64,000 nt of DNA from Pseudomonadota bacterium (GTDB lineage Bacteria > Pseudomonadota > Gammaproteobacteria > Burkholderiales > Burkholderiaceae_C). Made by a program: the position numbers and the translations under genes. The notes beneath the pieces were generated by a model that worked only from the letters and a program-made list of their open reading frames with translations, searched no databases and was not told where the DNA came from. This document shows, one piece after another, positions 1 through 7,685 of this stretch. Position 1 is the stretch's first letter, and every line of letters begins with the position of its first letter. The stretch spans positions 174,125 to 238,124 of the forward strand of contig JAIUPH010000017.1 of NCBI GenBank assembly GCA_020161065.1, written 5' to 3'.

Positions 1-2292
1 GCCACCGGCGCGCGGCTGCACCACGAAAGCGGCGGCGTCAGCGGCAACGTGTTCGCCTTCCGCGACACGCTGCGCCAGGTGGTGGAAGAGTTCGCCAGCC
101 AGGGCTCGGGCCCCTACGGCCTGCACAACGGCGGCGTGCTGGAAGGCAGCGAGAAGGTCGAGGTGGTCGTGCGCGACCGGCTGCAGCCGTCGCGCATCAT
201 CGCCGTGCGGCCGCTGGTGCGGCTGGTCGACTACAGCTTCGAGCCGTTCTCCGGCCGCATCCTGCTGACGCAGTTCCTCGGCGCGGTCGACGCCGAGCTG
301 AACCCGCAGTCGCTGCGCGTCACCTACGAGATCGACCAGGGCGGCCCGGCCTTCTGGGTCGGCGGCGCCGACGTGCAGGCGCGCATCGGCAGCCAGTTCG
401 AAGTGGGCGGCTCGGTGGTCGAAGACCGCAACCCGCTGGCGCCCTACCGGCTGCACAGCGCCAACGCGAGCTGGCTGATCGGCCCGCGCACCGCGCTGGT
501 GGTGGAAGCCGCCGGCTCGCGCAGCGAGGTCAACACCAACCCCGCCAACCAGCGCAGCAGCGCCGGGCTGAAGGACATCAGCGGCACCGTCAGCGGCCAG
601 GCCTGGCGCGTGGAGCTGGCGCACGAAGGCGAGGGCAGCGAGCTGCGCGCCTTCGTCGGCCGCAGCGACCCGGCGTTCGACAACCCGGCGGCGCCGCTGT
701 ATGGCGGCCGCGGCGAGGCGCTGGCCAGCGGCCGGCTGCAGCTCACCCCGGGGCTGGACCTCGTCGGCCAGGCGCAGCGCAGCGAAGACCGCAACCCCGG
801 CGGCGGCGAGACCAGCGGCGCCGACGCCGGCCTGCGCTGGCGCCCGGGCGCCGGCTGGACGCTGGAGGCCGGCCTGCGCACGCGGCGCGAGACCGTCGGC
901 GAGGCCGGCAGCGGCTGGTCGTCGCTGCCCTTCAGTTCCAGCGACGGCCTCGGCAGCAGCCTGGGCAGCGGCGCCGGCGGCGGCGCGGTCGGCTACGGCA
1001 ACCAGGCGCTGGACCCGGCCACCGGGCTGCCGATCATCAACGCCGGCAGCTGGACCGGCTCGGTCAGCGCGCTGCCGGCCGGCACGCGGCTGTCGTCGGA
1101 CACCGTGCGCCTGGGCCTTGGCTGGCGCGCCAGCGAGCGCCTGACGCTGGGCGGCGAGATCGAGCACGAGGTCGACGGCGATGCGCGCCGCCGCCTGGCC
1201 ATCGGCGCCGACTGGAAGCTGGCCGACTGGGCGCGGCTGTACACCCGCTGGGAGCAGCAGACCGGCTGGACCACGCTGCAAGGCGTGAGCGCGCTCGATT
1301 CGCGCGCCACCGCGCTGGTCTTCGGCATCGACGGCCAGCCGCTGCAGGACACCCAGGCCTTCAGCGAGTACCGGCTGCGCGACGCCGCCAGCGGCGCCGA
1401 CGTGCAGCACGCCAGCGGCCTGCGCCGGCAATGGACGCTGGCCGAAGGCCTGGGCCTGCAGGCGGCGCTGGAGCGCATCCAGGTGCTGCGCGGCAGCACG
1501 GCCAGCGCCAACGCGGCGTCGGTCGGCCTCGACTGGACGCGCAGCGAGCGCTGGCGCGGCAGCACGCGGCTGGAGCTGCGGCGCTCGGCCGACATCGACG
1601 ACACGCCGGCCACCGACGAGCGCTTCACCACCACGCTGTGGACCGGCTTGCTGGCGCGCAAGATCGACCGCGACTGGACGCTGCTGGCGCGCCACTACCT
1701 GCTGCGCACCGACTACCGCAGCCGCGGCGACGTGCTGCAGAACCGCACCCAGCTCGGCCTGGCCTGGCGCGACACCGACACCAACCGCGGCAACGCGCTG
1801 GCCAAGCTGGAGTGGAAGCGCGAGAGCGACGCCAGCAACGCCGACGTGGGTACGCTGAAGACGCGCGCCCTGGTCGCCGCGCTGGCCGGCGAGTGGCATC
1901 CGTCGCGGCCGTGGTGGCTGTCGGGCCGCGCCGCCGCCAAGTGGCAGGACGACCGCTTCGAAGGCGGCGTCGAGTCGCGCTTCCGCGGCCAGTGGCTGTC
2001 GGGCCGGCTGGTCTACGACCTCGGCAAGCGCTGGGACGTGGGCGTCGCCGCCGCCGTGCAGCGCGGCCAGAACGGCGCCCGCGAGACGGCCTACGGCGCG
2101 GAGGTCGGCTACCTGCTGGCCACCAACCTGTGGCTGTCGGCCGGCTACAACCGCAGCGGCTTCCGCGGCGACAACGACCTGTCCGGCTACGAGTACACGC
2201 AGCGCGGCGCCTACATCAGGCTGCGCTTCAAGTTCGATGAAACCCTGTTCCAGGCCGCCGACCCCGCGGTCAACCGCAGCCTGCCCCGGTGA
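1..2292 (+). CDS. Outer-membrane beta-barrel surface protein, C-terminal part (5' end outside window)
   Basis: The reading frame is open from the first base, so the true start lies upstream. About 763 residues are visible. The first ~100 form a beta-rich domain (VRDRLQPSRII ... VDYSFEPFSGRILL) of a type found before barrels in large surface proteins. The rest is made of alternating amphipathic strands rich in Trp, Arg and Gly, which is typical of an outer-membrane barrel. The last strand (GAYIRLRFKF) is followed by a short tail. The OmpA-like gene starts 7 bases downstream, so the two are probably co-transcribed and may act together at the envelope. The substrate or ligand is unknown; adhesion or secretion is possible but not shown. 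Confidence 0.75.
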   Translation, partial: ATGARLHHESGGVSGNVFAFRDTLRQVVEEFASQGSGPYGLHNGGVLEGSEKVEVVVRDRLQPSRIIAVRPLVRLVDYSFEPFSGRILLTQFLGAVDAELNPQSLRVTYEIDQGGPAFWVGGADVQARIGSQFEVGGSVVEDRNPLAPYRLHSANASWLIGPRTALVVEAAGSRSEVNTNPANQRSSAGLKDISGTVSGQAWRVELAHEGEGSELRAFVGRSDPAFDNPAAPLYGGRGEALASGRLQLTPGLDLVGQAQRSEDRNPGGGETSGADAGLRWRPGAGWTLEAGLRTRRETVGEAGSGWSSLPFSSSDGLGSSLGSGAGGGAVGYGNQALDPATGLPIINAGSWTGSVSALPAGTRLSSDTVRLGLGWRASERLTLGGEIEHEVDGDARRRLAIGADWKLADWARLYTRWEQQTGWTTLQGVSALDSRATALVFGIDGQPLQDTQAFSEYRLRDAASGADVQHASGLRRQWTLAEGLGLQAALERIQVLRGSTASANAASVGLDWTRSERWRGSTRLELRRSADIDDTPATDERFTTTLWTGLLARKIDRDWTLLARHYLLRTDYRSRGDVLQNRTQLGLAWRDTDTNRGNALAKLEWKRESDASNADVGTLKTRALVAALAGEWHPSRPWWLSGRAAAKWQDDRFEGGVESRFRGQWLSGRLVYDLGKRWDVGVAAAVQRGQNGARETAYGAEVGYLLATNLWLSAGYNRSGFRGDNDLSGYEYTQRGAYIRLRFKFDETLFQAADPAVNRSLPR

Positions 2293-2299
2293 TGTCCGC

Positions 2300-3385
2300 A
2301 TGAACAAGACCGTGCTCTTCCCATCCGTCATGACCCTGGCCTTGCTGGCCGCCGCCGGTGCCGCGCTCGCGCAGACGCCGACGCTGGCGCCGCCGGCCGC
2401 GCGCATCGGCGACGCCACCATCAGCGCCGACCAGCGCGGCTACGAGCAGATGCAAGCGCGCATCAAGGCGCTCAACGACGCCGGGCTGCCCTTGCGCGAC
2501 CGCCACCTCGCGCAGGCGCAGTGCTGGCTGGACGCCAGCTTCCACGAGTACACGCGCAACGACCGCGGCCCCTGGCCGCAGGCGGCGCTGGACCAGGCGG
2601 GCCGCATCGTCGACGCGCTGGCCGCGCGCCAGGCGCCGCCGGCCGAGACGCCGCTGGTCGCCGGCGCCGAGCGCATCCGCCCCGACCTGTGGGCGCGCGC
2701 CGCGGCCTTGCGCAACCACGCCGGCTGGTCCTGCGCGCAAGCCCGGGCGGCCTGCGGCGAAGTCGAGCTGGTGCACGCCGGCCACGAGCAGGCGCAGCTC
2801 GGCTGGCGCCACGCCAAGCCTTATGTGCAGATCGCCGAAGACTTGATCGGCGACGCCGAAGCGCAGGCCCGCGCCTGCGTGCCGCCGGCCGCCCCCACGG
2901 TCGCCGCGCCGCAGCCGGCGCCCGTCGCCGCGGTGCCGGCGCCGGTCGCGCCGGCGCCGGCCGTCGTCGCCGCGCCGCGCGAGCCGCAGCCGGTGCTGCT
3001 GTTCGCGATGGTGGCTTTCCGCTTCGACCGCGACGCGATGGGCGACATCGCCGCCGGCGGCCAGGTCTCGCTGCAGGCCTTGCTGCAACGCCTGCGCGAG
3101 GAGCGGCTGGTCGTGCAAACGGTCGAATTGAGCGGCCACGCCGACCGCCTGAAGCCCGCCGGCCACGCCGGCTACAACCAGGCCTTGTCCGAGCGGCGGC
3201 TGCGCGCGGTGCGCGACTACCTCGTCCAGCAAGGGCTGCCGGCCGACCGCATCAGCGCCCAGGCTTTCGGCGACCAGAAGCCGCGCGAAAGCTGCGAGCG
3301 CATCCGCGCGCGCGGCATCGCGCTGCGCGACTGCCTGTTGCCCAACCGCCGCGTGGAAGTGATCGTCACCACCCGCCGGCCTTGA
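2300..3385 (+). CDS. OmpA-family peptidoglycan-binding protein
   Basis: 361 residues. The start was chosen at the ATG giving MNKTVLFPS, because this yields a proper signal peptide ending near ALAQ; the frame is open upstream but overlaps the previous gene. Residues ~25-190 are an uncharacterised region with several Cys. A Pro/Ala linker (about 195-235) follows. The C-terminal OmpA domain (about 240-361) has VAFRFDRDAM, the ELSGHAD turn, the LSERRLRAVRDYL helix and NRRVEVIV, which in this family bind peptidoglycan. It therefore likely sits in the periplasm, tied to the cell wall, as partner of the barrel protein just upstream. Confidence 0.85.
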   Translation: MNKTVLFPSVMTLALLAAAGAALAQTPTLAPPAARIGDATISADQRGYEQMQARIKALNDAGLPLRDRHLAQAQCWLDASFHEYTRNDRGPWPQAALDQAGRIVDALAARQAPPAETPLVAGAERIRPDLWARAAALRNHAGWSCAQARAACGEVELVHAGHEQAQLGWRHAKPYVQIAEDLIGDAEAQARACVPPAAPTVAAPQPAPVAAVPAPVAPAPAVVAAPREPQPVLLFAMVAFRFDRDAMGDIAAGGQVSLQALLQRLREERLVVQTVELSGHADRLKPAGHAGYNQALSERRLRAVRDYLVQQGLPADRISAQAFGDQKPRESCERIRARGIALRDCLLPNRRVEVIVTTRRP

Positions 3386-3463
3386 GGGCCCGGGCGCGAC
3401 TTGTGATAGGGTCGGCCGCCCGGCCGCCCGGCCGGCCCCGCCGACCTGAACGACGACAACCGA

Positions 3464-3808
3464 ATGGCCCGCAAATCCTACGAACAGATCCAACGCCAGA
3501 TCGAGGCCCTGCAGGCCGCAGCCGACAAGCTGCGGCGCAAGGAAGTGGACGAAGTCATCGGCCGCATCCGCCAGGCCATTGATCACTACGGCCTGACCGC
3601 CGCCGACCTCGGCCTCGGCCGCGCGGCCCCGGTGGTGCGCAAGAAGAAGGCCGCCGCCGGCCGCGCCAAGGCGGCGCCCAAGGCGTCGCCGGTGGCCTAC
3701 CGCAACGAAGCCGGCCAGACCTGGGCCGGCCGCGGCAAGCGCCCGCAATGGCTGCGCGACGCGCTGGAGGCCGGCCACACGCTGGACGAATTCCGCGTCA
3801 ACGCCTAG
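3464..3808 (+). CDS. H-NS family nucleoid-associated protein
   Basis: 114 residues. It has an N-terminal coiled-coil oligomerisation segment (about 1-45), a Lys/Ala-rich linker, and a C-terminal DNA-binding domain (about 80-114) with YRNEAGQTWAGRGKRPQWL. That matches the core of Burkholderiales H-NS proteins, including the R-G-K/R-P minor-groove loop. In this family the protein compacts DNA and silences AT-rich genes. Length is normal. It has its own upstream gap of 78 bases and a convergent NnrU gene downstream. Confidence 0.9.
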   Translation: MARKSYEQIQRQIEALQAAADKLRRKEVDEVIGRIRQAIDHYGLTAADLGLGRAAPVVRKKKAAAGRAKAAPKASPVAYRNEAGQTWAGRGKRPQWLRDALEAGHTLDEFRVNA

Positions 3809-3849
3809 GGCGTTCACCCCCGGCGTTCACCCCCCGGCGTCCACCGGCC

Positions 3850-4431
3850 CTAGACGCCGAAAGGCCGCACCCCCAGCCACGCGCCGTGCGCCCAGAAGGC
3901 GAACACGGCCCAGGCGGCCACGCCCACGGCGGTGGTCAGCAGCGTGCGGCTCAAGCGGCCCGGCGGGTAGACCGTTCCCGTGGCGGCGTCGCGCCGGCGC
4001 GCGGTGCGGAAGTCGAGCACGGCCCACAGCAGGAAGCCGCCGAACAGCAGCAGGTCGGCCAGCGTGTCGTTGGCCAGCAGGTGTGCCAGCGCCCAGACCT
4101 TGACGGCCAGCAGCATCGGATGGTGCAGCCGCGCCTTGATGCCGTTGCCCGGCACGTAGGCGGCGGCCAGCAGCACGAAGGCCACCAGCGTCAGCGGCCC
4201 GGCCAGATGGCGCGCCCACACCGGCGCCGTCCACAGCGGCAGCGGCGTCAGCCGCGCCTGCGCATAGCCCCAGACGATCAGCGCCAGCCCCAGCCCCGAC
4301 AGCAGCGAGTAGACGCCTTTCCAGGCGCCCTCGCCCATGCGCGCGATGGTGCGCTGGCGCCACGGCTCGGCGACGATGCGCACCGAGTGCAAGCCCAGGA
4401 AGATCAGCAGGCCGAGGATCAGCGCGGTCAT
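3850..4431 (-). CDS. NnrU-family inner-membrane protein
   Basis: 193 residues from an ATG giving MTALILGLLIFLGLHSVR. The frame is open further upstream, but only through a Pro/Thr stretch read from a GT-rich repeat, so that extension is rejected. There are about five or six hydrophobic segments, with conserved family features such as LLIFLGLHSVRI, the A-Y-V-PGNGIKARLHHPML segment and a histidine-rich middle. NnrU proteins are linked to nitric-oxide/nitrite metabolism and resemble the NnrU/NnuR methyltransferase-fold membrane proteins; the exact role is unknown. Another nitric-oxide-linked gene, nnrS, is at 39.7-40.95 kb. Confidence 0.85.
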   Translation of the reverse strand: MTALILGLLIFLGLHSVRIVAEPWRQRTIARMGEGAWKGVYSLLSGLGLALIVWGYAQARLTPLPLWTAPVWARHLAGPLTLVAFVLLAAAYVPGNGIKARLHHPMLLAVKVWALAHLLANDTLADLLLFGGFLLWAVLDFRTARRRDAATGTVYPPGRLSRTLLTTAVGVAAWAVFAFWAHGAWLGVRPFGV

Positions 4432-4439
4432 GGTCGGTA

Positions 4440-4482
4440 TCGGGGTTGGGGTTGGCGTTGGTGTGCGTGTGGGTGTGGATGT
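4440..4482. repeat. GT-rich degenerate hexamer repeat between divergent genes
   Basis: On the plus strand this is a run of GGGGTT / GTGTGG-like six-base units, starting 9 bases outside the NnrU start and inside the 130-base gap between the NnrU gene and the divergent membrane protein. It lies where promoters for both genes would be expected. Copies are imperfect. No homopolymer-type contingency locus is evident. Confidence 0.5.
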
Positions 4483-4561
4483 CGGCGGCAGGCGCTGTGA
4501 AGCCGCCATTGTGCCGGCCACGGCCGCCATAATCGACCGCACCGCCCGCGTGCCCATCCCG

Positions 4562-5095
4562 ATGCTCGTCCGCCTGATCGCCGTCCTGGTCGCCCTGCTG
4601 GCGCTGGCGGCCCTGTATTTTGCAGCCGCTCTGTCTTGGAGTTATTCATCCGGCGAGCGCGCCGGCTGGGTGCAGAAGCTGTCCAAGCGCGGCTGGGTCT
4701 GCAAGACCTGGGAGGGCGAGCTGGCGCTGGTCTCGATGCCCGGCGCCACGCCGGAGAAGTTTGCGTTCACCATCCTCGACGACGGCGTGGCCCAGCAGAT
4801 CACCCAGGTGATGGGCAAGCGCGTGAACCTGCACTACGAAGAGAAGGTCGGCCTGCCGACCAGCTGCTTCGGCGAGACCCGCTACTACGTGAAGGCGGTG
4901 ACGGTGTCGGAAGAGATTCCGCTGGCGCCCGGCATCACGGTGCCGGCGCCGCGCGCTTCGGCGCCGGCGGCGGCAGCGGCACCGGCCGCGTCATCCGCGC
5001 CATCCGCGCCATCCGCACCATCGGCGCCGGCAGCGCTGCCGGCCGCGGCATCACCGCCCGCTGCGGCAGTGCCGGCCGCGGCCGCGTCTCAGTGA
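4562..5095 (+). CDS. Membrane-anchored conserved protein with Ala/Pro/Ser tail
   Basis: 177 residues starting MLVRLIAVLV. One N-terminal membrane helix (about 1-25) is followed by a compact domain (about 30-120) with GWVCKTWEGEL, KFAFTILDDGVA, LHYEEKVGLPTSCFGETRYYV. This domain is common in Burkholderiales, where it is often misnamed 6-phosphogluconate dehydrogenase; nothing here resembles that enzyme. Two conserved Cys are present. The last ~55 residues are low-complexity APS repeats. Its last bases overlap the convergent gene by 7 bases. Function unknown, probably periplasmic-facing. Confidence 0.8.
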   Translation: MLVRLIAVLVALLALAALYFAAALSWSYSSGERAGWVQKLSKRGWVCKTWEGELALVSMPGATPEKFAFTILDDGVAQQITQVMGKRVNLHYEEKVGLPTSCFGETRYYVKAVTVSEEIPLAPGITVPAPRASAPAAAAAPAASSAPSAPSAPSAPAALPAAASPPAAAVPAAAASQ

Positions 5096-5415
5096 TCCTC
5101 GATGTGGGTGTGCGTGTCCTCGGCCAGACCGCCGGTGTCGGGGTCCAGCCAGTCGGCCAGCCCCAGCGCGCGCTCGGCCTCGGTCAGGCTCTCGTCGGGT
5201 TCGAGGTCGTCGTCGTCGGCGGCGCTGCGGTGCAGTTCGGCCAGCGCTTCCTCGGCCGTGTCGTAGGGGCCGAACTGCTCGCGGCCGTCGGCGCTCAGCC
5301 AGTAGTAGCCGTCGGGATGACGCACCAGCGCCTGGCTGTCGGGCAGCGACACATCGAGGGCGGCCGCGTCGTCGACTTCGGCGACCGACGGGACGGGGGA
5401 AGAGGGCTTGCGCAT
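5089..5415 (-). CDS. Small acidic conserved hypothetical protein
   Basis: 108 residues from the ATG giving MRKPSSPVPS; an upstream in-frame ATG 24 bases earlier is also possible. The centre (HPDGYYWLSADGREQFGPYDTAEEALAELHRS) looks like a small folded domain with an aromatic, hydrophilic surface. The C-terminal half is very acidic and ends in THTHIEDH. No membrane segment or signal peptide is seen. Function unknown. Coding is supported by GC-3 bias and by the orderly convergent arrangement with the preceding gene. Confidence 0.65.
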   Translation of the reverse strand: MRKPSSPVPSVAEVDDAAALDVSLPDSQALVRHPDGYYWLSADGREQFGPYDTAEEALAELHRSAADDDDLEPDESLTEAERALGLADWLDPDTGGLAEDTHTHIEDH

Positions 5416-5534
5416 CACCAGGCTCCGGCACATCACCAACGCATTCTGCGCCGAGCCGGGGTCACCCTGTTGAGATGTCTCAAGACGGCGGCCGCGCCCG
5501 CGCGGCGTGCCTTGTGTGGCTACAGTGCGGGCCT

Positions 5535-5825
5535 ATGACCGCCAGCACCGCCGCCCCCAGCATCGTCCATCGTCCCGAAGCCTCGCGCTTCGAGGCCGCG
5601 TATCCCGAAGGCCTGGCCGTCTGTGCCTACCGGCGCCAGGGCGAGCTGCTGCTGTTCACCCACACGGAGGTGCCGGTGGCACTGGAAGGGCGCGGCATCG
5701 CCGCCGCGCTGGTGAAAGCGGCGCTGGACGGGGCGCGCGCCGAAGGCCTGCGCGTGCGGCCGCTGTGCAGCTACGTCGCCACCTACATGCGGCGCCACCC
5801 CGAGACGCAAGACCTGATGGGCTGA
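5535..5825 (+). CDS. GNAT-like small N-acetyltransferase (YjdJ type)
   Basis: 96 residues from MTASTAAPS. Residues ~30-90 contain the short GNAT core seen in YjdJ-like proteins: a strand ELLLFTHTEVP, the turn GRGIAAALVKAALDGARAEGLRVRPLC, and the final SYVATYMRRHPE that is highly typical of the group. These proteins bind acetyl-CoA at the GRGIA loop; substrates are unknown. It is a single gene with no clear operon partner. Confidence 0.85.
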   Translation: MTASTAAPSIVHRPEASRFEAAYPEGLAVCAYRRQGELLLFTHTEVPVALEGRGIAAALVKAALDGARAEGLRVRPLCSYVATYMRRHPETQDLMG

Positions 5826-5958
5826 CGGCGCGTCCCGCGCGCGGTGGCGCAGTGGCGACGTGAATTCGTCACTGCGCGGCGGTGCCATCGGTCACCGCGG
5901 CGCAGGCCGCGGGCTGCGCACACTGCGAGGCATGCCGCCACTGCCACGGACGAATGCC

Positions 5959-6948
5959 ATGCCTGCACCCGCCGTCTCCGCCTTGCCGTCGCCCTGGGCC
6001 GATTCGGTGCCGGCCGAACCGCTGGCCATCACCCGCCGCCTGAAGGTGCCCAGCGTCGAGCAGGGCCTGGCCTACACCTGCCGCTGGTGGGCCGCCACGG
6101 TGCCGGGGCTGCTGCGCCGCCACCGCCTGCAGCCCCGGCGCGCGCGCCGCTACGAAACCAGCTTCGAGCCGCGGCCCGAGCTGGGCGAGCGCTTCGCCGA
6201 GCTGTTCGACCTGCCGGACGGCGCCAACGGCCCCGATGGCCTGACCTACCCCTTCCTCTACGCGCAAAGCGTGATCAGCCTGCTGCAGGCGCGCGTGCTG
6301 GCCGACCTGGGCGTCAACCGCCGCCACGTGCACCACCTGCGCCACCGCACGCGGCTGCCCGACGGCGCGCAGCCCTGTCTCGACGCCGTGCAGCAGCGCC
6401 TGGAATGCCGGCTGCTGCGCGCCGTGCGCGTAGGCCCCGACGAGGCCCTGGTGTTGATGGAGACGCGCATCGCCGACGTCGACGACCGCACGCTGGCGCT
6501 GGTGGAAGACGGCTTCGTCGTGCACGAGCTGCCGCGCGCCGATGCGCTGCAGGCCGACGAAGACGACGGCCTGCGCCGCGCCGTCAGCCGCATGCGCCGC
6601 CGCACGGCCGAGATCAGCAACACCCACCCCGAGGTGCGCATGCGCACGCTGTTCATCGCGCCCGATGCCGGCCGCCGCTTCGGCGACGTGGCCGGCGAAC
6701 GCGGCATCGCCCACGTCTCGCGCCTGGGCGCGCGGCTGCTGGGCCGGCGCCGGCCGTTCGTGCAGTCGCAATACCTGCGCAACCTGGTCGCGCGCGAACT
6801 GGTCGAGTGGGGGCTGCCGCAGTCCAACCTGCTGCTGACCTTCACCGCCCAGGCCCGGCTCGGCCAGACCTTGCGCCTGCTGCTGCAGGACGGCGCCTTC
6901 GAGCTGGTGGACGAGCGCGGCCGGCTGGTGGCCTTCGGCAGCGTGTAG
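5959..6948 (+). CDS. MaoC-like double hot-dog protein with altered catalytic motif
   Basis: 329 residues if started at MPAPAVSALP, which has a weak purine-rich site 8 bases upstream; an in-frame ATG 27 bases earlier is an alternative. The N-terminal half (YPFLYAQSVISLLQARVL) and the C-terminal half (GRRFGDVAGERGIAHVSRLGARLLGRRRPF) look like two hot-dog folds of the MaoC/acyl-dehydratase group. In active hydratases the second half carries the motif G-D-x-N-P-I-H. Here it is G-E-R-G-I-A-H: the His is kept, the Asp is Glu and the Asn-Pro is lost. It may bind acyl-CoA without hydrating it. The assignment rests on pattern only. Confidence 0.6.
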   Translation: MPAPAVSALPSPWADSVPAEPLAITRRLKVPSVEQGLAYTCRWWAATVPGLLRRHRLQPRRARRYETSFEPRPELGERFAELFDLPDGANGPDGLTYPFLYAQSVISLLQARVLADLGVNRRHVHHLRHRTRLPDGAQPCLDAVQQRLECRLLRAVRVGPDEALVLMETRIADVDDRTLALVEDGFVVHELPRADALQADEDDGLRRAVSRMRRRTAEISNTHPEVRMRTLFIAPDAGRRFGDVAGERGIAHVSRLGARLLGRRRPFVQSQYLRNLVARELVEWGLPQSNLLLTFTAQARLGQTLRLLLQDGAFELVDERGRLVAFGSV

Positions 6949-6966
6949 CGTGTGGCCTCGGCGCGG

Positions 6967-7620
6967 CTACCAGCGCGCCGGCAGCTTCTTCAGCAGCACG
7001 ATGCGGCGGCCCTCGGTGCTGACGTAGCCGCCGATCGTCAGCTGCTTGAAGATGCGGCTCACCATCTCGCGCGACGAACCCACGCGGTCGGCAATGTCCT
7101 GCTGCGTCAGCCGCTCGTCGATGGCCTGGCGGCCGAGCGCGTCGGGCACCGCCAGCTCCTGCAGCAGCTTGGCGATGCGCGTGTACACGTCGTCCAGCGC
7201 CAGCCGCTTGACGGTATCGGTCGAGCGGCGCACCAGCGCGATCAGCTTGCGCACCAGGTGCAGCGCGAAGTCGGGGTGCGTGCCCAGGAAGTCGCGCACG
7301 TTGGCGCCGCTCACCACCACGCAGGTGGTGGGCTCCATGGTCATCACCGAGGCCGAGCGCGGGCCGCCGTCGAGCGTCATCTCGCCGAAATACTCGCCGG
7401 CGCCCAGCGTCGTGTAGACCACCTCGCGGCCGTCGGCGGCGGCGCCGTAGACCTTCACCTTGCCCTTGAGCAGGATGAAGATCGAGTCGGAATCGTCGTC
7501 CTCGTTGACCAGCACGGCGTTGGCGGGAAAGGTCTTCACGCCGCCGCGCTCGGCCATCGCCTGCAGCAACTGGTCGGTCAGGGGCGTGGCGTCTTCGGCG
7601 TCGCGGCTGCTGTTCATCAT
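6967..7620 (-). CDS. Crp/Fnr-family transcriptional regulator
   Basis: 217 residues; two successive ATG codons give MMNSSRD. The cyclic-nucleotide-binding-like domain covers ~20-135 (IFILLKGKVKVYG, LGAGEYFGEMTLDGGPRSASV), followed by the long dimer helix and a winged helix (~150-217) with LTQQDIADRVGSSREMVSRIFKQL as recognition region. No N-terminal Cys cluster is present, so it is not an oxygen-sensing FNR. The GEYFGEM...RSASV pocket keeps Glu and Arg as in nucleotide-binding members, but the ligand cannot be assigned. It is divergent from the S9 peptidase with 65 bases between them. Confidence 0.9.
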   Translation of the reverse strand: MMNSSRDAEDATPLTDQLLQAMAERGGVKTFPANAVLVNEDDDSDSIFILLKGKVKVYGAAADGREVVYTTLGAGEYFGEMTLDGGPRSASVMTMEPTTCVVVSGANVRDFLGTHPDFALHLVRKLIALVRRSTDTVKRLALDDVYTRIAKLLQELAVPDALGRQAIDERLTQQDIADRVGSSREMVSRIFKQLTIGGYVSTEGRRIVLLKKLPARW

Positions 7621-7685
7621 GGCGGCGAGTATGCGGCAGGCCCTAGCATCGGCGGTGGGCGCGGCCGCGCCCGATGGGAGGCCGC

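Noticed and set aside
2270-3817. A 515-residue open frame antisense to ompA-like and hns
   Set aside because: Both plus-strand genes have clear family motifs, and the antisense protein is low complexity.
4562-5095. Naming as 6-phosphogluconate dehydrogenase, a name often attached to homologues
   Set aside because: The protein has one membrane helix and ~100-residue domain, with no Rossmann fold or dehydrogenase motifs.
6967-7620. Considered as oxygen-sensing FNR
   Set aside because: No N-terminal Cys cluster is present; only the general Crp/Fnr family can be assigned.
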